This document shows positions 15,039 through 24,155 of a stretch of 39,190 nucleotides of DNA, one piece after another. This DNA is from Tenacibaculum sp. M341. GTDB taxonomy: Bacteria > Bacteroidota > Bacteroidia > Flavobacteriales > Flavobacteriaceae. A program made the translations under genes and the position numbers. The notes beneath the pieces are model-generated. The model was not told where the DNA came from, searched no databases, and was given only the letters and a program-made list of their open reading frames with translations. The first letter of the stretch is position 1. Every line of letters starts with the position of its first letter. The DNA is taken from the NCBI RefSeq assembly GCF_004337695.1, contig NZ_SJXJ01000030.1, positions 1 through 39,190 on the forward strand, read 5' to 3'.

Positions 15039-17171
15039 TTACCAGATTTTAACACGATCTTCAGGTTTTAAATACATTTTATCCCCTTCTTTAATATTAA
15101 ATGCTTCATAAAAAGCATCCACATTTTTTAAAGGTACATAAGCTCTAAATTTACCAGGAGCATGTGGATCTGTTTTAATTTGATTTTTTAATGCTTCAGG
15201 ACGAGCCTTAGTTCTCCAAATAGTTCCCCAAGAAAGGAAGAAACGTTGTTCAGGAGTAAATCCATCAATGTTCTCTGGACGACCATTTTTCGCTAAGAAA
15301 ATTTGTAATCCTTCATAAGCAGCATTAACACCACCTAAGTCACCAATATTTTCACCTAAAGTAAACGTACCATTTACATGAACACTATCAATTGCCACCA
15401 ATGCATCAAATTGATCTATTAAAGCTTTACCTTCCTTTTCAAACTTTTTAGCATCTTCTTCAGTCCACCAGTTGTTTAAGTTTCCGTCACCATCAAAACG
15501 AGCACCAGAATCATCAAAACTATGTGAAATTTCATGACCAATTACAGCACCAATACCACCATAGTTTACAGCTTCATCAGCTTGATAGTTGTAAAAAGGA
15601 GGTTGTAAAATAGCAGCTGGGAAAACAATTTCATTGTTTACAGGGTTAAAGTAAGCATTTACTGTTTGTGGAGACATTCCCCATTCAGTTCTATCAACAG
15701 GCTTACCTAATTTAGCCATATCTTCTTCGTAGTTCCACTTTGCTACATTAATTGAGTTTTCAAAATAACTACCACCTTCTTTAATACCTTTTACTTCTAA
15801 AGTAGAGTAATCTTTCCATTTGTCAGGATACGCTATTTTTACAGTAAGTTTACTTAACTTTTCTAAAGCTTTTTTCTTAGTAGGCTCGCTCATCCAAGTT
15901 AAACCATTAATACGCTTTTCAAAACCTAAAAGAACATTATCAATCATTTCTTTAGCTTTTTGTTTAGCTTCTGGCGGAAACTTTTCAGCAACATATAATT
16001 TACCAATAGCTTCACCGATAGATCCATTTACAGATGCTAAAGCTCTTTCATCACGAGCTCTTTGTTGTTTTGCACCACGTAAATCTCTACTGTAAAATTC
16101 CCAGTTTGTCTTTTCTAAGTCGGTACTTAATAAACCAGCAGCACCATTAATAGCATTCCAACGTAATAATGTTTTTATATCAGCTACAGAACGAGTTGTA
16201 AAAATATCGTTCATCGCTTTAAAGTATTTAGGATCTGTTACAATAACTTTATCAACACTGCTTGTACCATCTTTCAAACCTATACGTACTCCAATTCCTT
16301 CAAAGTGAGCTTTCCAGTCAATAGCAGGAACTAATTCTTGAAGTTCTTCAACAGACATAGGATTGTATATTTTCCTAGTGTCTCTTCTCTCTTCTTTTGT
16401 CATTTTTGGCTTTGCTAAACTAGTTTCAAAAGCAACAACTGTAGCAGCATTTTTAGCAGCCTCAGCTTCAGTTTCGCCAAGTTTTTGAAACATTTTAGCA
16501 ACAAAACCTTCGTATTTTTTTAGTTTCTCTTTAGTGTCTGCATCTTCATCAACGTAATAGTCTCGAGATAAACCTAAACCACTACCACCTAAATAACCAG
16601 CATTCATATTACTGTTTTTTAAGTCGTTGAAAACTCCTAAGCCATAAAATGCACCACCTCCATAAGGAGCCATTTTAGTGATATAAGTTTCTACATCTTT
16701 CTTAGTTTTAATCTCATCAATTTTAGCTAAGTAAGGTTTTAAAGGAGCAATACCTTGCTCATTACGAGCAACTGTATCCATAATGCTTTCATAATAGTTT
16801 ACTGCTTTTTGCTGATCACTATCAATCTCATTACCTTGAGCGTCTTTAATTTTAGGAAAATTACCTTCTTCAATAGCTTCTCCTAAAATTTTTAATACAT
16901 CTGCATCTGTTTTTTTACGTAACTCTCCAAAGCCACCCCATGAAGTTCTATCTGCTGGTATCTCAGTTTTATCTAACCAAGAACCATTTACAAATCTGAA
17001 AAAATCCTCAGTAGGTTTTACAGAAGTGTCCATATTTTCCAAGATGATTCCAGGAATCTTTTCAACAGCAACTTCTTTTGCTTCATTAGATTTTGGATTA
17101 TCAGTTTTACAAGAAGCAATTACTAAAGATGTAATTGCTACTGTATATAACCCTCTTTTAAAATATTTCAT
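15039..17171 (-). CDS. pepO: M13-family metallopeptidase (PepO/neprilysin-like) lipoprotein
   Basis: A 710-residue zinc oligopeptidase. Signal peptide with lipobox VIASC (C21), so it is membrane-anchored on the outside of the inner membrane or in the outer membrane. The N-terminal M13 region starts GIILENMDTSVKPTEDFFRFVNGSW. The catalytic motif HEISH (in VIGHEISHSFDD, about residue 543) supplies two zinc-binding histidines and the catalytic Glu; the third ligand is Glu in GENIGDLGG (about 607). The NAYFNP motif and the C-terminal CxxW-like end (DRVKIW, without the Cys) are also typical. Length is normal for the family. It lies 15 bases after the prolyl oligopeptidase gene on the same strand, so they are likely co-transcribed and act together in degradation of peptides in the periplasm. 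Confidence 0.95.
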   Translation of the reverse strand: MKYFKRGLYTVAITSLVIASCKTDNPKSNEAKEVAVEKIPGIILENMDTSVKPTEDFFRFVNGSWLDKTEIPADRTSWGGFGELRKKTDADVLKILGEAIEEGNFPKIKDAQGNEIDSDQQKAVNYYESIMDTVARNEQGIAPLKPYLAKIDEIKTKKDVETYITKMAPYGGGAFYGLGVFNDLKNSNMNAGYLGGSGLGLSRDYYVDEDADTKEKLKKYEGFVAKMFQKLGETEAEAAKNAATVVAFETSLAKPKMTKEERRDTRKIYNPMSVEELQELVPAIDWKAHFEGIGVRIGLKDGTSSVDKVIVTDPKYFKAMNDIFTTRSVADIKTLLRWNAINGAAGLLSTDLEKTNWEFYSRDLRGAKQQRARDERALASVNGSIGEAIGKLYVAEKFPPEAKQKAKEMIDNVLLGFEKRINGLTWMSEPTKKKALEKLSKLTVKIAYPDKWKDYSTLEVKGIKEGGSYFENSINVAKWNYEEDMAKLGKPVDRTEWGMSPQTVNAYFNPVNNEIVFPAAILQPPFYNYQADEAVNYGGIGAVIGHEISHSFDDSGARFDGDGNLNNWWTEEDAKKFEKEGKALIDQFDALVAIDSVHVNGTFTLGENIGDLGGVNAAYEGLQIFLAKNGRPENIDGFTPEQRFFLSWGTIWRTKARPEALKNQIKTDPHAPGKFRAYVPLKNVDAFYEAFNIKEGDKMYLKPEDRVKIW

Positions 17172-17186
17172 TACGAGTTGTTTTTA

Positions 17187-19340
17187 TTATGATTTAATTT
17201 TTGTGTTTGCTGAGTTTGGTAATTCTTTATATCCCATATTATGCAGTGTAAAACCAAAAATATCGGCATATTGCTCAATAGTTTTAGCTACAGGAGTTCC
17301 CGCACCATGACCTGCATTCGTTTCAATTCTAATTAAAACAGGGTTATTTCCTTCTTGTTTTTCTTGTAATTCAGCAGCAAATTTAAAACTATGTGCAGGC
17401 ACTACACGATCATCATGATCACCAGTTGTTACCATTGTTGCTGGATACTTTGTTCCTTTTTTAACGTTATGAACAGGAGAGTATGCTTTTAAATATTCAA
17501 ACATTTCTTTACTTTCTTCAGCAGTACCATAATCGTATGCCCAACCAGCTCCGGCTGTAAAAGTATGATAACGTAACATATCTAAAACACCTACAGCAGG
17601 TAAAGCTACTTTCATTAGTTCTGGACGTTGTATCATAGTTGCACCTACTAATAAACCTCCGTTAGAACCACCTCTAATTGCTAAGAAATCAGATGAAGTA
17701 TATTTACTCTCTATTAAATATTCAGCAGCAGCAATGAAATCATCAAAAACATTTTGTTTTTGCATTTTAGTACCAGCTACGTGCCATTTTTTACCATATT
17801 CTCCACCACCACGTAAATTTGGTACAGCGTAAACACCACCTTGTTCCATCCATACTGCATTTGCAATACTAAAACTTGGAGTTAAACTTACATTGAATCC
17901 ACCGTAACCATATAAGATAGTAGGATTTTTACCATTTAATTCAATTCCTTTTTTATAAGTAATAATCATAGGAACTTTTGTACCGTCTTTAGAGGTGTAA
18001 AAAACTTGTTTACTTTCGTAATCATCTGAATTGAAAGCAATGTTTGGTTTCCAGTAAACTTTATAAGTACCTTCTTTAGGGTTGTATTTATATGAAGAAC
18101 CTGGAGTTTTATAGTTTGTAAAAGAGAAATATAAATCTTTAGCATCTTTCTTTCCACCAAATCCACCAGCAGATCCAACTCCTGGTAATTCAATTTCTCT
18201 AACTAATTTACCTGTATAGTCGTATTGGAATATTTTTGATACAGCATCTACCATATATTCAGCAAAGAAAAAACCAGCTCCAGTTGAAGGGCTTAATACA
18301 TTTTCAGTCTCAGGAATAAAATCTTTCCAGTTTTCAGGAGTAGGATTAGCAGCATCTACAGTAACAATCTTTTTGTTTGGAGCTTCTAAGTTTGTAACTA
18401 AGTACAATTTACTTCCTTCGTTTTCTATAACATATGTATCACTTTTAGTATCACCTAAAACAGTTACAATTGGACTTCCTTCAACGGTTAAGTCTTTCAT
18501 TAATAATTTGTTTCCAGATGTAGATATTCTTGGATAAATAAAAAGATATTTTCCGTCTTCAGTAACGCTTCCACCAACATATCTATGTTTTTCTTCTGGC
18601 TTAGCTCCAAAAATAACTTTGTCATCTTTTTGGCTAGTACCTAACTTATGATAGTATAATTTGTGTTGATCTGTTTTTGCAGATAATTCACTTCCTTTAG
18701 GTTTGTCGTAACTAGAATAGTAAAAACCATCGTTGTCTTTCCAAGAAATACCAGAAAATTTAACATCAACTAAGGTGTCTTCTTTTACTTCTCTTGAAGC
18801 TGCATCTATAATAATAATTTTACGCCAGTCACTTCCTCCTTCGGAAATAGAATAAGCAACTGTTTTTCCATCTTTAGAAAAACTAACCGAACTCATTGAA
18901 GTTGTACCGTCTTTAGAAAATGTATTAGGATCTAAAAACACTTCTTCTTTACCATCTTCTTTTTTTCTATATAGAACGTAGTGATTTTGTAAACCATCAT
19001 TTTTATAGAAATAAGTATAATCTCCTTCTTTAAAAGGAACGCCTAACTTTTCGTAGTTCCATAATTCAGATAATCTATTTTTTAATTGTTCTCTGTATGG
19101 AATTTTAGATAGATAATCGAAAGTAACTTTGTTTTCAGACTTTACCCAATTTTCAGTTTCTTCACTTCTATCGTCTTCTAACCATCTATAATTATCAGTT
19201 ACCTCTGTTTCAAAGTAAGTATCTACTACAGGTTGTTTTTTAGTTTCAGGATATTTCAATGCCATTGTGTCTTCAGAAATATTTTGTTTACAGGCAACTA
19301 GTAATAAACTAGCGGCAACTGGAATGAATATTTTTTTCAT
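17187..19340 (-). CDS. Prolyl oligopeptidase (S9A) lipoprotein
   Basis: A 717-residue serine peptidase that cleaves short peptides after proline. It has a signal peptide with lipobox LLVAC (C17). The N-terminal part carries the typical [18 protein letters not shown] and a beta-propeller gate (about 80-420). The C-terminal hydrolase domain shows GGSNGG with nucleophile Ser (about residue 557), Asp in GDHDDRV (about 640) and His in NAGHGAG (about 680), the S9A order. YGYGGFN and LRGGGEYG are further S9A hallmarks. It is longer than typical 680-residue soluble enzymes because of its leader. First gene of an operon with the M13 peptidase. A Bacteroidota-type promoter lies just upstream (19368-19394). 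Confidence 0.95.
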   Translation of the reverse strand: MKKIFIPVAASLLLVACKQNISEDTMALKYPETKKQPVVDTYFETEVTDNYRWLEDDRSEETENWVKSENKVTFDYLSKIPYREQLKNRLSELWNYEKLGVPFKEGDYTYFYKNDGLQNHYVLYRKKEDGKEEVFLDPNTFSKDGTTSMSSVSFSKDGKTVAYSISEGGSDWRKIIIIDAASREVKEDTLVDVKFSGISWKDNDGFYYSSYDKPKGSELSAKTDQHKLYYHKLGTSQKDDKVIFGAKPEEKHRYVGGSVTEDGKYLFIYPRISTSGNKLLMKDLTVEGSPIVTVLGDTKSDTYVIENEGSKLYLVTNLEAPNKKIVTVDAANPTPENWKDFIPETENVLSPSTGAGFFFAEYMVDAVSKIFQYDYTGKLVREIELPGVGSAGGFGGKKDAKDLYFSFTNYKTPGSSYKYNPKEGTYKVYWKPNIAFNSDDYESKQVFYTSKDGTKVPMIITYKKGIELNGKNPTILYGYGGFNVSLTPSFSIANAVWMEQGGVYAVPNLRGGGEYGKKWHVAGTKMQKQNVFDDFIAAAEYLIESKYTSSDFLAIRGGSNGGLLVGATMIQRPELMKVALPAVGVLDMLRYHTFTAGAGWAYDYGTAEESKEMFEYLKAYSPVHNVKKGTKYPATMVTTGDHDDRVVPAHSFKFAAELQEKQEGNNPVLIRIETNAGHGAGTPVAKTIEQYADIFGFTLHNMGYKELPNSANTKIKS

Positions 19341-19367
19341 ATTTTATGTTGATTAGTTTAAGCGTCT

Positions 19368-19394
19368 CAAAATTAGATTAAAAAAACAATCAAA
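19368..19394 (-). promoter_or_regulatory. Promoter of the peptidase operon
   Basis: On the minus strand TTTG (19394-19391), a 15-base spacer and TAATTTTG (19375-19368), an exact match to TAnnTTTG; start codon is 28 bases further on. Confidence 0.6.
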
Positions 19395-19461
19395 CGTTAC
19401 ATATTAAGATGTTTTTAACATTAATAGGTGTTTTTCTGTAATGTTTTTAAGTATTATCGTC

Positions 19462-19469
19462 TAACTTTA
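19462..19469 (+). promoter_or_regulatory. Possible -7 element of the thioredoxin gene
   Basis: TAACTTTA, 7 of 8 matches to TAnnTTTG, 18 bases before the ATG; T-rich segment around 19443-19448 could serve as -33. Tentative. Confidence 0.35.
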
Positions 19470-19486
19470 TACGAAAACAAATCAAA

Positions 19487-19846
19487 ATGACAGAGTTATT
19501 ATCAAAAGATACATTCCTAGAAAAAATATTTAATTACGAAGAGAGTAAAGAGTGGAAATTTAAAGGTGAAATACCTGCAATTATAGACTTCTATGCGGAT
19601 TGGTGTGGTCCGTGTAAAGCTCTGGCACCTGTGTTAGAGCAGTTAAGTAATGAATATGAAGGAAAAGTAAGAATATATAAAGTAGATACAGAAGCAGAAA
19701 GAGAGTTATCTGCAATGTTTGGTATTAGAAGTATTCCATCAATGCTATTTTGTCCGGTAAATGAAGATCCTCAAATGGCACATGGAGCATTACCAAAGCA
19801 ACAAATACAGAAAATTATAGCCGATGTTTTAAAGGTAAATAATTAA
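19487..19846 (+). CDS. Thioredoxin
   Basis: A 119-residue cytoplasmic thioredoxin with the redox-active WCGPC motif (C40, C43) within FYADWCGPCKALAPVL, followed by VDTEAERELSAMFGIRSIPSM, which contains the conserved cis-proline segment. It reduces protein disulfides, and can donate electrons to ribonucleotide reductase, whose genes start 500 bases downstream; that link is suggestive only, because a possible small RNA gene and a strong hairpin lie between. Compared with classical TrxA (about 105-108 residues) the N-terminus is about 12 residues longer. A few extra residues in the loop after the cis-Pro (CPVNEDPQ) set it apart from E. coli TrxA. Confidence 0.9.
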   Translation: MTELLSKDTFLEKIFNYEESKEWKFKGEIPAIIDFYADWCGPCKALAPVLEQLSNEYEGKVRIYKVDTEAERELSAMFGIRSIPSMLFCPVNEDPQMAHGALPKQQIQKIIADVLKVNN

Positions 19847-19869
19847 ATAAAAGGCAAATACACTTTTGT

Positions 19870-19902
19870 AATAATACCCTACATACCATGTGGGGTATTA
19901 TT
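19870..19902 (+). terminator. Long hairpin after the thioredoxin gene
   Basis: AATAATACCC-T-ACAT pairs with ATGT-G-GGGTATTATT through a 15-bp stem (one G-T wobble) with a 3-base loop. Its T-tract is weak (TTATTGTTT), so termination may be incomplete; it may also protect the 3' end of the mRNA. Confidence 0.55.
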
Positions 19903-19968
19903 GTTTACCAAATACACATAAAAACAAACCATTTATACAAAACTTAGTTTTTATAAGTAGAATGTTCA

Positions 19969-19976
19969 TATATTTG
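19969..19976 (+). promoter_or_regulatory. -7 element of a putative small-RNA promoter
   Basis: TATATTTG matches TAnnTTTG exactly. The -33 region is a T-rich TTAG/TTTT segment (19944-19952), a partial match. No open reading frame starts within the next 300 bases except nrdB, which has its own promoter. Confidence 0.55.
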
Positions 19977-19982
19977 CTTTGT

Positions 19983-20086
19983 ACTTTTATGTATTCAACA
20001 TTTACACAATCATAAATCGTAATATTGGGGATTATTCGAATTATGGAATCAAAAAGCAACGTTTCTCAGACGTTGCTTTTTTCTTT
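19983..20086 (+). ncRNA. Putative small RNA with G-loop hairpin and terminator
   Basis: A transcript of about 100 bases is bracketed by the exact -7 element at 19969-19976 and a strong terminator at 20051-20086. It has no credible coding sequence. A short hairpin, CG-AATA with TATT-CG around loop TTGGGGAT (about 20014-20034), exposes GGGG, followed by the palindrome ATTCGAAT and the terminator. The design resembles the hairpin at 24052-24099. It could be Flavo-1 RNA (Rfam RF01705) or an unlisted family; that identity is a guess to be tested. Confidence 0.5.
20051..20086 (+). terminator. Terminator of the putative small RNA
   Basis: AAAAAGCAACGT pairs with ACGTTGCTTTTT, 7-base loop, followed by TTCTTTT. 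A strong, textbook intrinsic terminator not attached to any visible gene. Confidence 0.85.
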
Positions 20087-20130
20087 TATATAGTGTCTCT
20101 TTTTTCAGAAAAAAACTCAGTTTTAGAATC

Positions 20131-20158
20131 CTAGTAAACATCACTACTAGCGGTTTTT
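20131..20158 (+). other. Weak terminator-like hairpin in the nrdB upstream region
   Basis: CTAGTA and TACTAG form a 6-bp stem with an 8-base loop, then CGG and eight T. The stem is short and the gap before the T-run weakens it as a terminator. Confidence 0.35.
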
Positions 20159-20203
20159 TTTGTTTTTAAAGTGTTGTTTTTCAGTTAATTGTGTTAAAAA
20201 TTA

Positions 20204-20237
20204 AAAACACCGATTTTAGCAAAAAAACACCAATTTG
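20204..20237 (+). promoter_or_regulatory. Direct repeat upstream of nrdB, possible operator
   Basis: AAAACACCGATTTT (20204) and AAAACACCAATTTG (20224) recur exactly 20 bp apart, close to two turns of the helix, some 20-50 bp upstream of the -33 element. This is a plausible binding site for a regulator of ribonucleotide reductase. It lacks the palindromic ACAC--ATATA---TGTGT form of the NrdR box, so I do not call it NrdR. Confidence 0.45.
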
Positions 20238-20255
20238 TTAAAAACTTTAAGTGCT

Positions 20256-20282
20256 TTGTGAATAAGTATGACTTTATTTTTG
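20256..20282 (+). promoter_or_regulatory. Promoter of the nrdB-nrdA operon
   Basis: TTG (20256-20258), 16-base spacer, TATTTTTG (20275-20282), an exact fit to the Bacteroidota -7 element. Expected start near 20288 gives a leader of about 64 bases before the ATG at 20352. Confidence 0.6.
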
Positions 20283-20351
20283 TGTTAATTTTTTGAATCT
20301 TTGTGCTTCCCTCCGCAAAGGCTTTTTAATAACAAAAAAAAGAACTATAGA

Positions 20352-21323
20352 ATGGCTAATATAGAACCTATTTTACAAGAAAATAAGGACCGATTTGTTA
20401 TCTTTCCTATTCAGCATAATGACTTATGGGAATGGTATAAAAAACAGCAGGCTTGTTTTTGGACTGCAGAAGAGATTGATTTACATCAAGATTTAGACGA
20501 CTGGAATAATAAGTTAACAGATGACGAACGCTATTTTATAAAACACATCTTAGCATTTTTTGCTGCTTCTGATGGAATTGTAAACGAAAATTTAGCCGAA
20601 AACTTTGTAAATGAAGTTCAATATTCAGAAGCAAAGTTCTTTTATGGTTTTCAAATAATGATGGAGAATATTCACTCTGAAACTTATTCATTATTAATTG
20701 ATACTTATATTAAAAACGAAGACGAGAAGAATAGTTTATTTAAAGCTATTGAAGTTTTTCCTGCAATAAAGAAGAAAGCTGATTGGGCTTTAAAATGGAT
20801 TGAGTCAGATTCGTTTGCTGAGCGATTAATTGCTTTTGCTGCTGTTGAAGGAATTTTCTTTTCAGGATCATTTTGTTCTATCTTCTGGTTAAAGAAAAGA
20901 GGTTTATTGCCTGGACTAGCGTTTTCAAACGAATTAATTTCTAGAGATGAAGGTATGCATTGTGATTTTGCAGTACACTTACACAATAATCACCTAATAA
21001 ATAAAGTTTCTAAAGAGAGGATTCGTGAGATTATAATTTCTGCATTAAATATTGAAAGAGAGTTTATAACTGAATCATTACCTGTTAGTTTAATAGGAAT
21101 GAATGCTAAGTTAATGACTCAGTATTTAGAGTTTGTAACTGACAGACTATTATTAGAGTTTAGTTGTGAAAAAGAGTACAACGCATCAAACCCTTTCGAT
21201 TTTATGGAAATGATTTCTTTAGAGGGGAAAACAAACTTCTTTGAAAAAAGAGTATCTGAATATCAAAAAGCTGGTGTAAAATCTGGAGGAACTGGGTCTA
21301 TCAGTTTTGATGCTGACTTTTAG
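20352..21323 (+). CDS. nrdB: Ribonucleoside-diphosphate reductase small chain, class Ia
   Basis: A 323-residue R2 subunit that generates the tyrosyl radical used by NrdA to reduce ribonucleotides. Di-iron ligands and radical Tyr are visible: D74 in FAASDGIV, E105 and H108 in ENIHSETY, radical Tyr Y112, then E in AAVEGIFF and E/H in [10 protein letters not shown]. The C-terminal tail GSISFDADF is very like the eukaryotic R2 tail (FTLDADF) that docks into R1. An open frame extends to 20301 (MCFPPQRLF), but these residues would lie in the promoter leader; I therefore choose 20352. It is 88 bases upstream of nrdA, in one operon. Class Ia needs oxygen, consistent with an aerobe. Confidence 0.95.
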   Translation: MANIEPILQENKDRFVIFPIQHNDLWEWYKKQQACFWTAEEIDLHQDLDDWNNKLTDDERYFIKHILAFFAASDGIVNENLAENFVNEVQYSEAKFFYGFQIMMENIHSETYSLLIDTYIKNEDEKNSLFKAIEVFPAIKKKADWALKWIESDSFAERLIAFAAVEGIFFSGSFCSIFWLKKRGLLPGLAFSNELISRDEGMHCDFAVHLHNNHLINKVSKERIREIIISALNIEREFITESLPVSLIGMNAKLMTQYLEFVTDRLLLEFSCEKEYNASNPFDFMEMISLEGKTNFFEKRVSEYQKAGVKSGGTGSISFDADF

Positions 21324-21411
21324 TCGGAACACATAAAAAAATACCAAAAACAATTGAAATCTTGAGAAATTATTTTCTTGAGACTAACCTATATAAAATC
21401 AAAATTAAAGC

Positions 21412-23796
21412 ATGTATGTAGTAAAAAGAGATGGCAGAAAAGAACCTGTGATGTTTGATAAAATCACAGAAAGAATCAAAAAGATGTGTTACGGATTAAA
21501 CAATATTGTTGATCCGGTGAAGGTAGCTTTACGCGTAATTGAAGGGTTATATGATGGTGTTACTACATCTGAGTTAGATAATTTAGCTGCTGAAGTTGCA
21601 GCAACTATGACTACTGCTCATCCTGATTATGCTAAGCTTGCAGCGAGAATTGCCGTTTCTAATTTACATAAGAATACTAAGAAATCGTTTACAGAAACGA
21701 TGACTGATTTGTATGAATATGTAAACCCACGTACCGAGAAGAAGGCGCCTTTATTGGCTGATGATGTATATGAAATAATAATGAAGAATGCTGAAAAGCT
21801 TGACTCAACTATCATTTATAGTAGAGACTTCAACTACGATTATTTTGGATTTAAAACTTTAGAGCGTTCTTATTTATTAAAGTTAAACGGACAGATTGTT
21901 GAGCGTCCTCAGCATATGTTAATGCGTGTTTCAATTGGAATTCATAAAGAAGATATTGATGAAGCAATAGCTACTTATGAGTTAATGAGTAAAAAATATT
22001 TTACACATGCTACGCCAACTTTATTTAATTCAGGTACGCCAAAACCACAAATGTCTTCTTGTTTTTTATTACAAATGCAAGATGATAGTATAGATGGAAT
22101 TTATGATACATTAAAGCAAACGGCTAAGATTTCTCAGTCTGCTGGTGGTATCGGTTTATCTATTCATAATATTAGAGCTACAGGTAGTTATATTGCAGGT
22201 ACAAACGGTACTTCTAACGGAATTGTACCAATGTTACGTGTGTTTAATGATACTGCTCGTTATGTAGATCAAGGTGGAGGTAAGCGTAAAGGATCGTTTG
22301 CAATGTATCTTGAGCCTTGGCATGCTGATATTTATGATTTCTTAGATCTTAAAAAGAATCATGGTAAAGAAGAAATGCGTGCGCGTGATTTATTTTACGC
22401 AATGTGGATTTCTGATTTATTTATGAAGAGAGTACAGGAAGATGCTGAATGGACTTTAATGTGTCCACATGAGTGTCCTCACTTATATGATACTTACGGA
22501 GAAGAGTTTGAGCGTTTGTATACAAGTTACGAGCAAGCTGGTAAAGGAAGAAAAACAATTAAGGCACGTGATTTATGGGAGAAAATCTTAGAATCTCAAA
22601 TAGAAACAGGTACGCCTTACATGTTATATAAAGATGCTGCAAACCGTAAATCTAACCAGAAGAATTTAGGAACGATTCGTTCTTCAAATTTATGTACAGA
22701 GATTATGGAGTATACAGCAGAAGATGAAGTTGCTGTGTGTAACTTAGCTTCTATTGCTATTCCAATGTTTGTGGCAGAAGATGAAAACGGAAATAAGTTT
22801 TTTAACCATAAAGAATTATTTGAAGTAACTAAGAAAGTAATTAGAAACTTAGATACTGTTATTGATCGTAATTTCTATCCTGTAAAAGAAGCTGAAAATT
22901 CTAACATGCGTCATAGACCAGTAGGATTAGGTATTCAAGGTTTAGCAGATGCTTTCATTATGCTAAGGTTACCTTTTACTAGTGAAGATGCTAAGAAATT
23001 AAATCAAGAAATTTTTGAAACATTATACTTTGCAGCTGTAACTTCTTCTATGGAAGTAGCAAAAGCAAAAGGAGCATATTCTACATTTAAAGGTTCGCCA
23101 ATGTCTGAAGGAGAATTCCAGTACAACATGTGGGGAATCAAAGATGAAGATTTAAGCGGAAGATGGGATTGGAAATCGTTACGTAAAGAAGTTATGGAAC
23201 ATGGAGTTAGAAACTCTTTGTTAGTAGCTCCAATGCCAACAGCATCTACGTCTCAAATTTTAGGAAATAATGAAGCTTTTGAGCCATATACTTCTAACAT
23301 TTATACAAGAAGAGTATTATCAGGAGAGTTTATTGTTGTAAATAAACACTTATTAGAAGACTTAGTAGAATTAGGTCTTTGGAATAACAATATGAAAGAA
23401 GAGATCATGAGAGCAAACGGGTCTATTCAACATATTGATGCAATTCCACAAGATTTAAAAGAGTTATATAGAACAGTTTGGGAAATGAGTATGAAAGATA
23501 TTATTGATATGTCTCGTCACAGAGGGTATTTTATCGATCAGTCTCAATCGTTAAACTTATTTATGAAAGATCCAGATTTTGGTAAATTAACATCGATGCA
23601 TTTTTATGCTTGGAAGAGTGGATTAAAGACAGGTATGTATTACTTACGTACTAAGTCGGCAGTAAATGCAATTCAATTTACCTTATCAAAAGAAAAAACC
23701 AACGAAGACGAACCAATGAGTCCAGAAGAATTTAAAGCAATGGTAGATGCTTCAAAGAACTCAGGTCCAGAGGATTGTTTAATGTGTGGTTCTTAA
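21412..23796 (+). CDS. nrdA: Ribonucleoside-diphosphate reductase large chain, class Ia
   Basis: A 794-residue R1 subunit with the catalytic and allosteric sites. It begins with an ATP-cone (about 1-90, [16 protein letters not shown]), the overall-activity site that responds to ATP/dATP. The active-site cysteine motifs are [17 protein letters not shown] (with the N-C-E triad) and [18 protein letters not shown]-type loop is [24 protein letters not shown] is the core loop. The C-terminal DCLMCGS carries the CxxC pair that is re-reduced by thioredoxin, and matches the eukaryotic-type tail (CLMCGS). Length is normal. It ends in a strong terminator (23826-23856). Tail residues plus R2 tail indicate the eukaryote-like Ia subgroup common in Bacteroidota. 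Confidence 0.97.
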   Translation: MYVVKRDGRKEPVMFDKITERIKKMCYGLNNIVDPVKVALRVIEGLYDGVTTSELDNLAAEVAATMTTAHPDYAKLAARIAVSNLHKNTKKSFTETMTDLYEYVNPRTEKKAPLLADDVYEIIMKNAEKLDSTIIYSRDFNYDYFGFKTLERSYLLKLNGQIVERPQHMLMRVSIGIHKEDIDEAIATYELMSKKYFTHATPTLFNSGTPKPQMSSCFLLQMQDDSIDGIYDTLKQTAKISQSAGGIGLSIHNIRATGSYIAGTNGTSNGIVPMLRVFNDTARYVDQGGGKRKGSFAMYLEPWHADIYDFLDLKKNHGKEEMRARDLFYAMWISDLFMKRVQEDAEWTLMCPHECPHLYDTYGEEFERLYTSYEQAGKGRKTIKARDLWEKILESQIETGTPYMLYKDAANRKSNQKNLGTIRSSNLCTEIMEYTAEDEVAVCNLASIAIPMFVAEDENGNKFFNHKELFEVTKKVIRNLDTVIDRNFYPVKEAENSNMRHRPVGLGIQGLADAFIMLRLPFTSEDAKKLNQEIFETLYFAAVTSSMEVAKAKGAYSTFKGSPMSEGEFQYNMWGIKDEDLSGRWDWKSLRKEVMEHGVRNSLLVAPMPTASTSQILGNNEAFEPYTSNIYTRRVLSGEFIVVNKHLLEDLVELGLWNNNMKEEIMRANGSIQHIDAIPQDLKELYRTVWEMSMKDIIDMSRHRGYFIDQSQSLNLFMKDPDFGKLTSMHFYAWKSGLKTGMYYLRTKSAVNAIQFTLSKEKTNEDEPMSPEEFKAMVDASKNSGPEDCLMCGS

Positions 23797-23825
23797 CCAA
23801 AGTTAGATTAAAAGGGAAGTTTAAA

Positions 23826-23856
23826 AGAGAAGTCAGTATGGCTTCTCTCTTTTTTT
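23826..23856 (+). terminator. Terminator of nrdBA
   Basis: AGAGAAG pairs with CTTCTCT around a loop of about nine bases, followed by seven T. It is 30 bases past the nrdA stop. Confidence 0.75.
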
Positions 23857-24051
23857 GCAGATATTTTAAAACAAGAATTAAAAAAGATTCTTTTTTTACA
23901 TTTTTATTAGTGTGTTGTAGTAAAATAGTTGTTTTTCTTCAATACAAGTGAGTCTAAGATCTGTTGAACCTTTCAAAACTGCATTTCATCGATTAATTAG
24001 ATTTTGTCTAACCGATTTAAGTAGATTTACTACAAGACACACATTATGTAT

Positions 24052-24099
24052 GATTAAATAACTATAGTCTCTGGGGGGAAACTATATGTTTATTTAATC
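24052..24099 (+). repeat. Hairpin with oligo-G loop
   Basis: GATTAAATA-AC-TATAGT pairs with ACTATA-T-GT-T-TATTTAATC, about 17 base pairs with bulged T at 24087 and 24089, loop CTCTGGGGGGAA. Complementarity of this length is unlikely by chance in a random intergenic stretch of this size, though the AT-rich composition helps. Confidence 0.7.
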
Positions 24100-24101
24100 G
24101 C

Positions 24102-24136
24102 AAAAAAAAGAAGCTCTATAAGAGCTTCTTTTTTTT
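24102..24136. terminator. Bidirectional terminator
   Basis: AGAAGCTCT pairs with AGAGCTTCT around loop ATA; eight A precede and eight T follow, so it stops transcription in both directions: for the minus-strand aldehyde dehydrogenase gene and for plus-strand transcripts from the gene-free stretch. Confidence 0.85.
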
Positions 24137-24155
24137 GTATATGTAATATTATATA

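Larger units (their letters stand above)
23998..24136 (+). ncRNA. Possible small RNA with GGGGGG-loop hairpin
   Basis: The 3' part of this 300-base gene-free stretch (23857-24155) holds a 17-bp hairpin (24052-24060 + 24061-24068 with 24081-24099, two single-base bulges) that presents the 12-base loop CTCTGGGGGGAA, immediately followed by the strong terminator 24102-24136. The layout matches the candidate at 19983-20086. No exact promoter was found; TAGATTTTG at 23998 is near consensus, so the 5' end is a guess. The terminator also serves the minus-strand aldehyde dehydrogenase gene. Confidence 0.4.

Noticed and set aside
20131-20158. A riboswitch or T-box before nrdB
   Set aside because: No conserved aptamer elements, only short AT-rich stems and T-runs; the adenosylcobalamin motif would not fit a class Ia enzyme.
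20301-20351. Upstream NrdB start with leader MCFPPQRLF
   Set aside because: It lies between the predicted transcription start and the ATG at 20352, is not needed by the R2 fold, and the 323-residue form fits the family.
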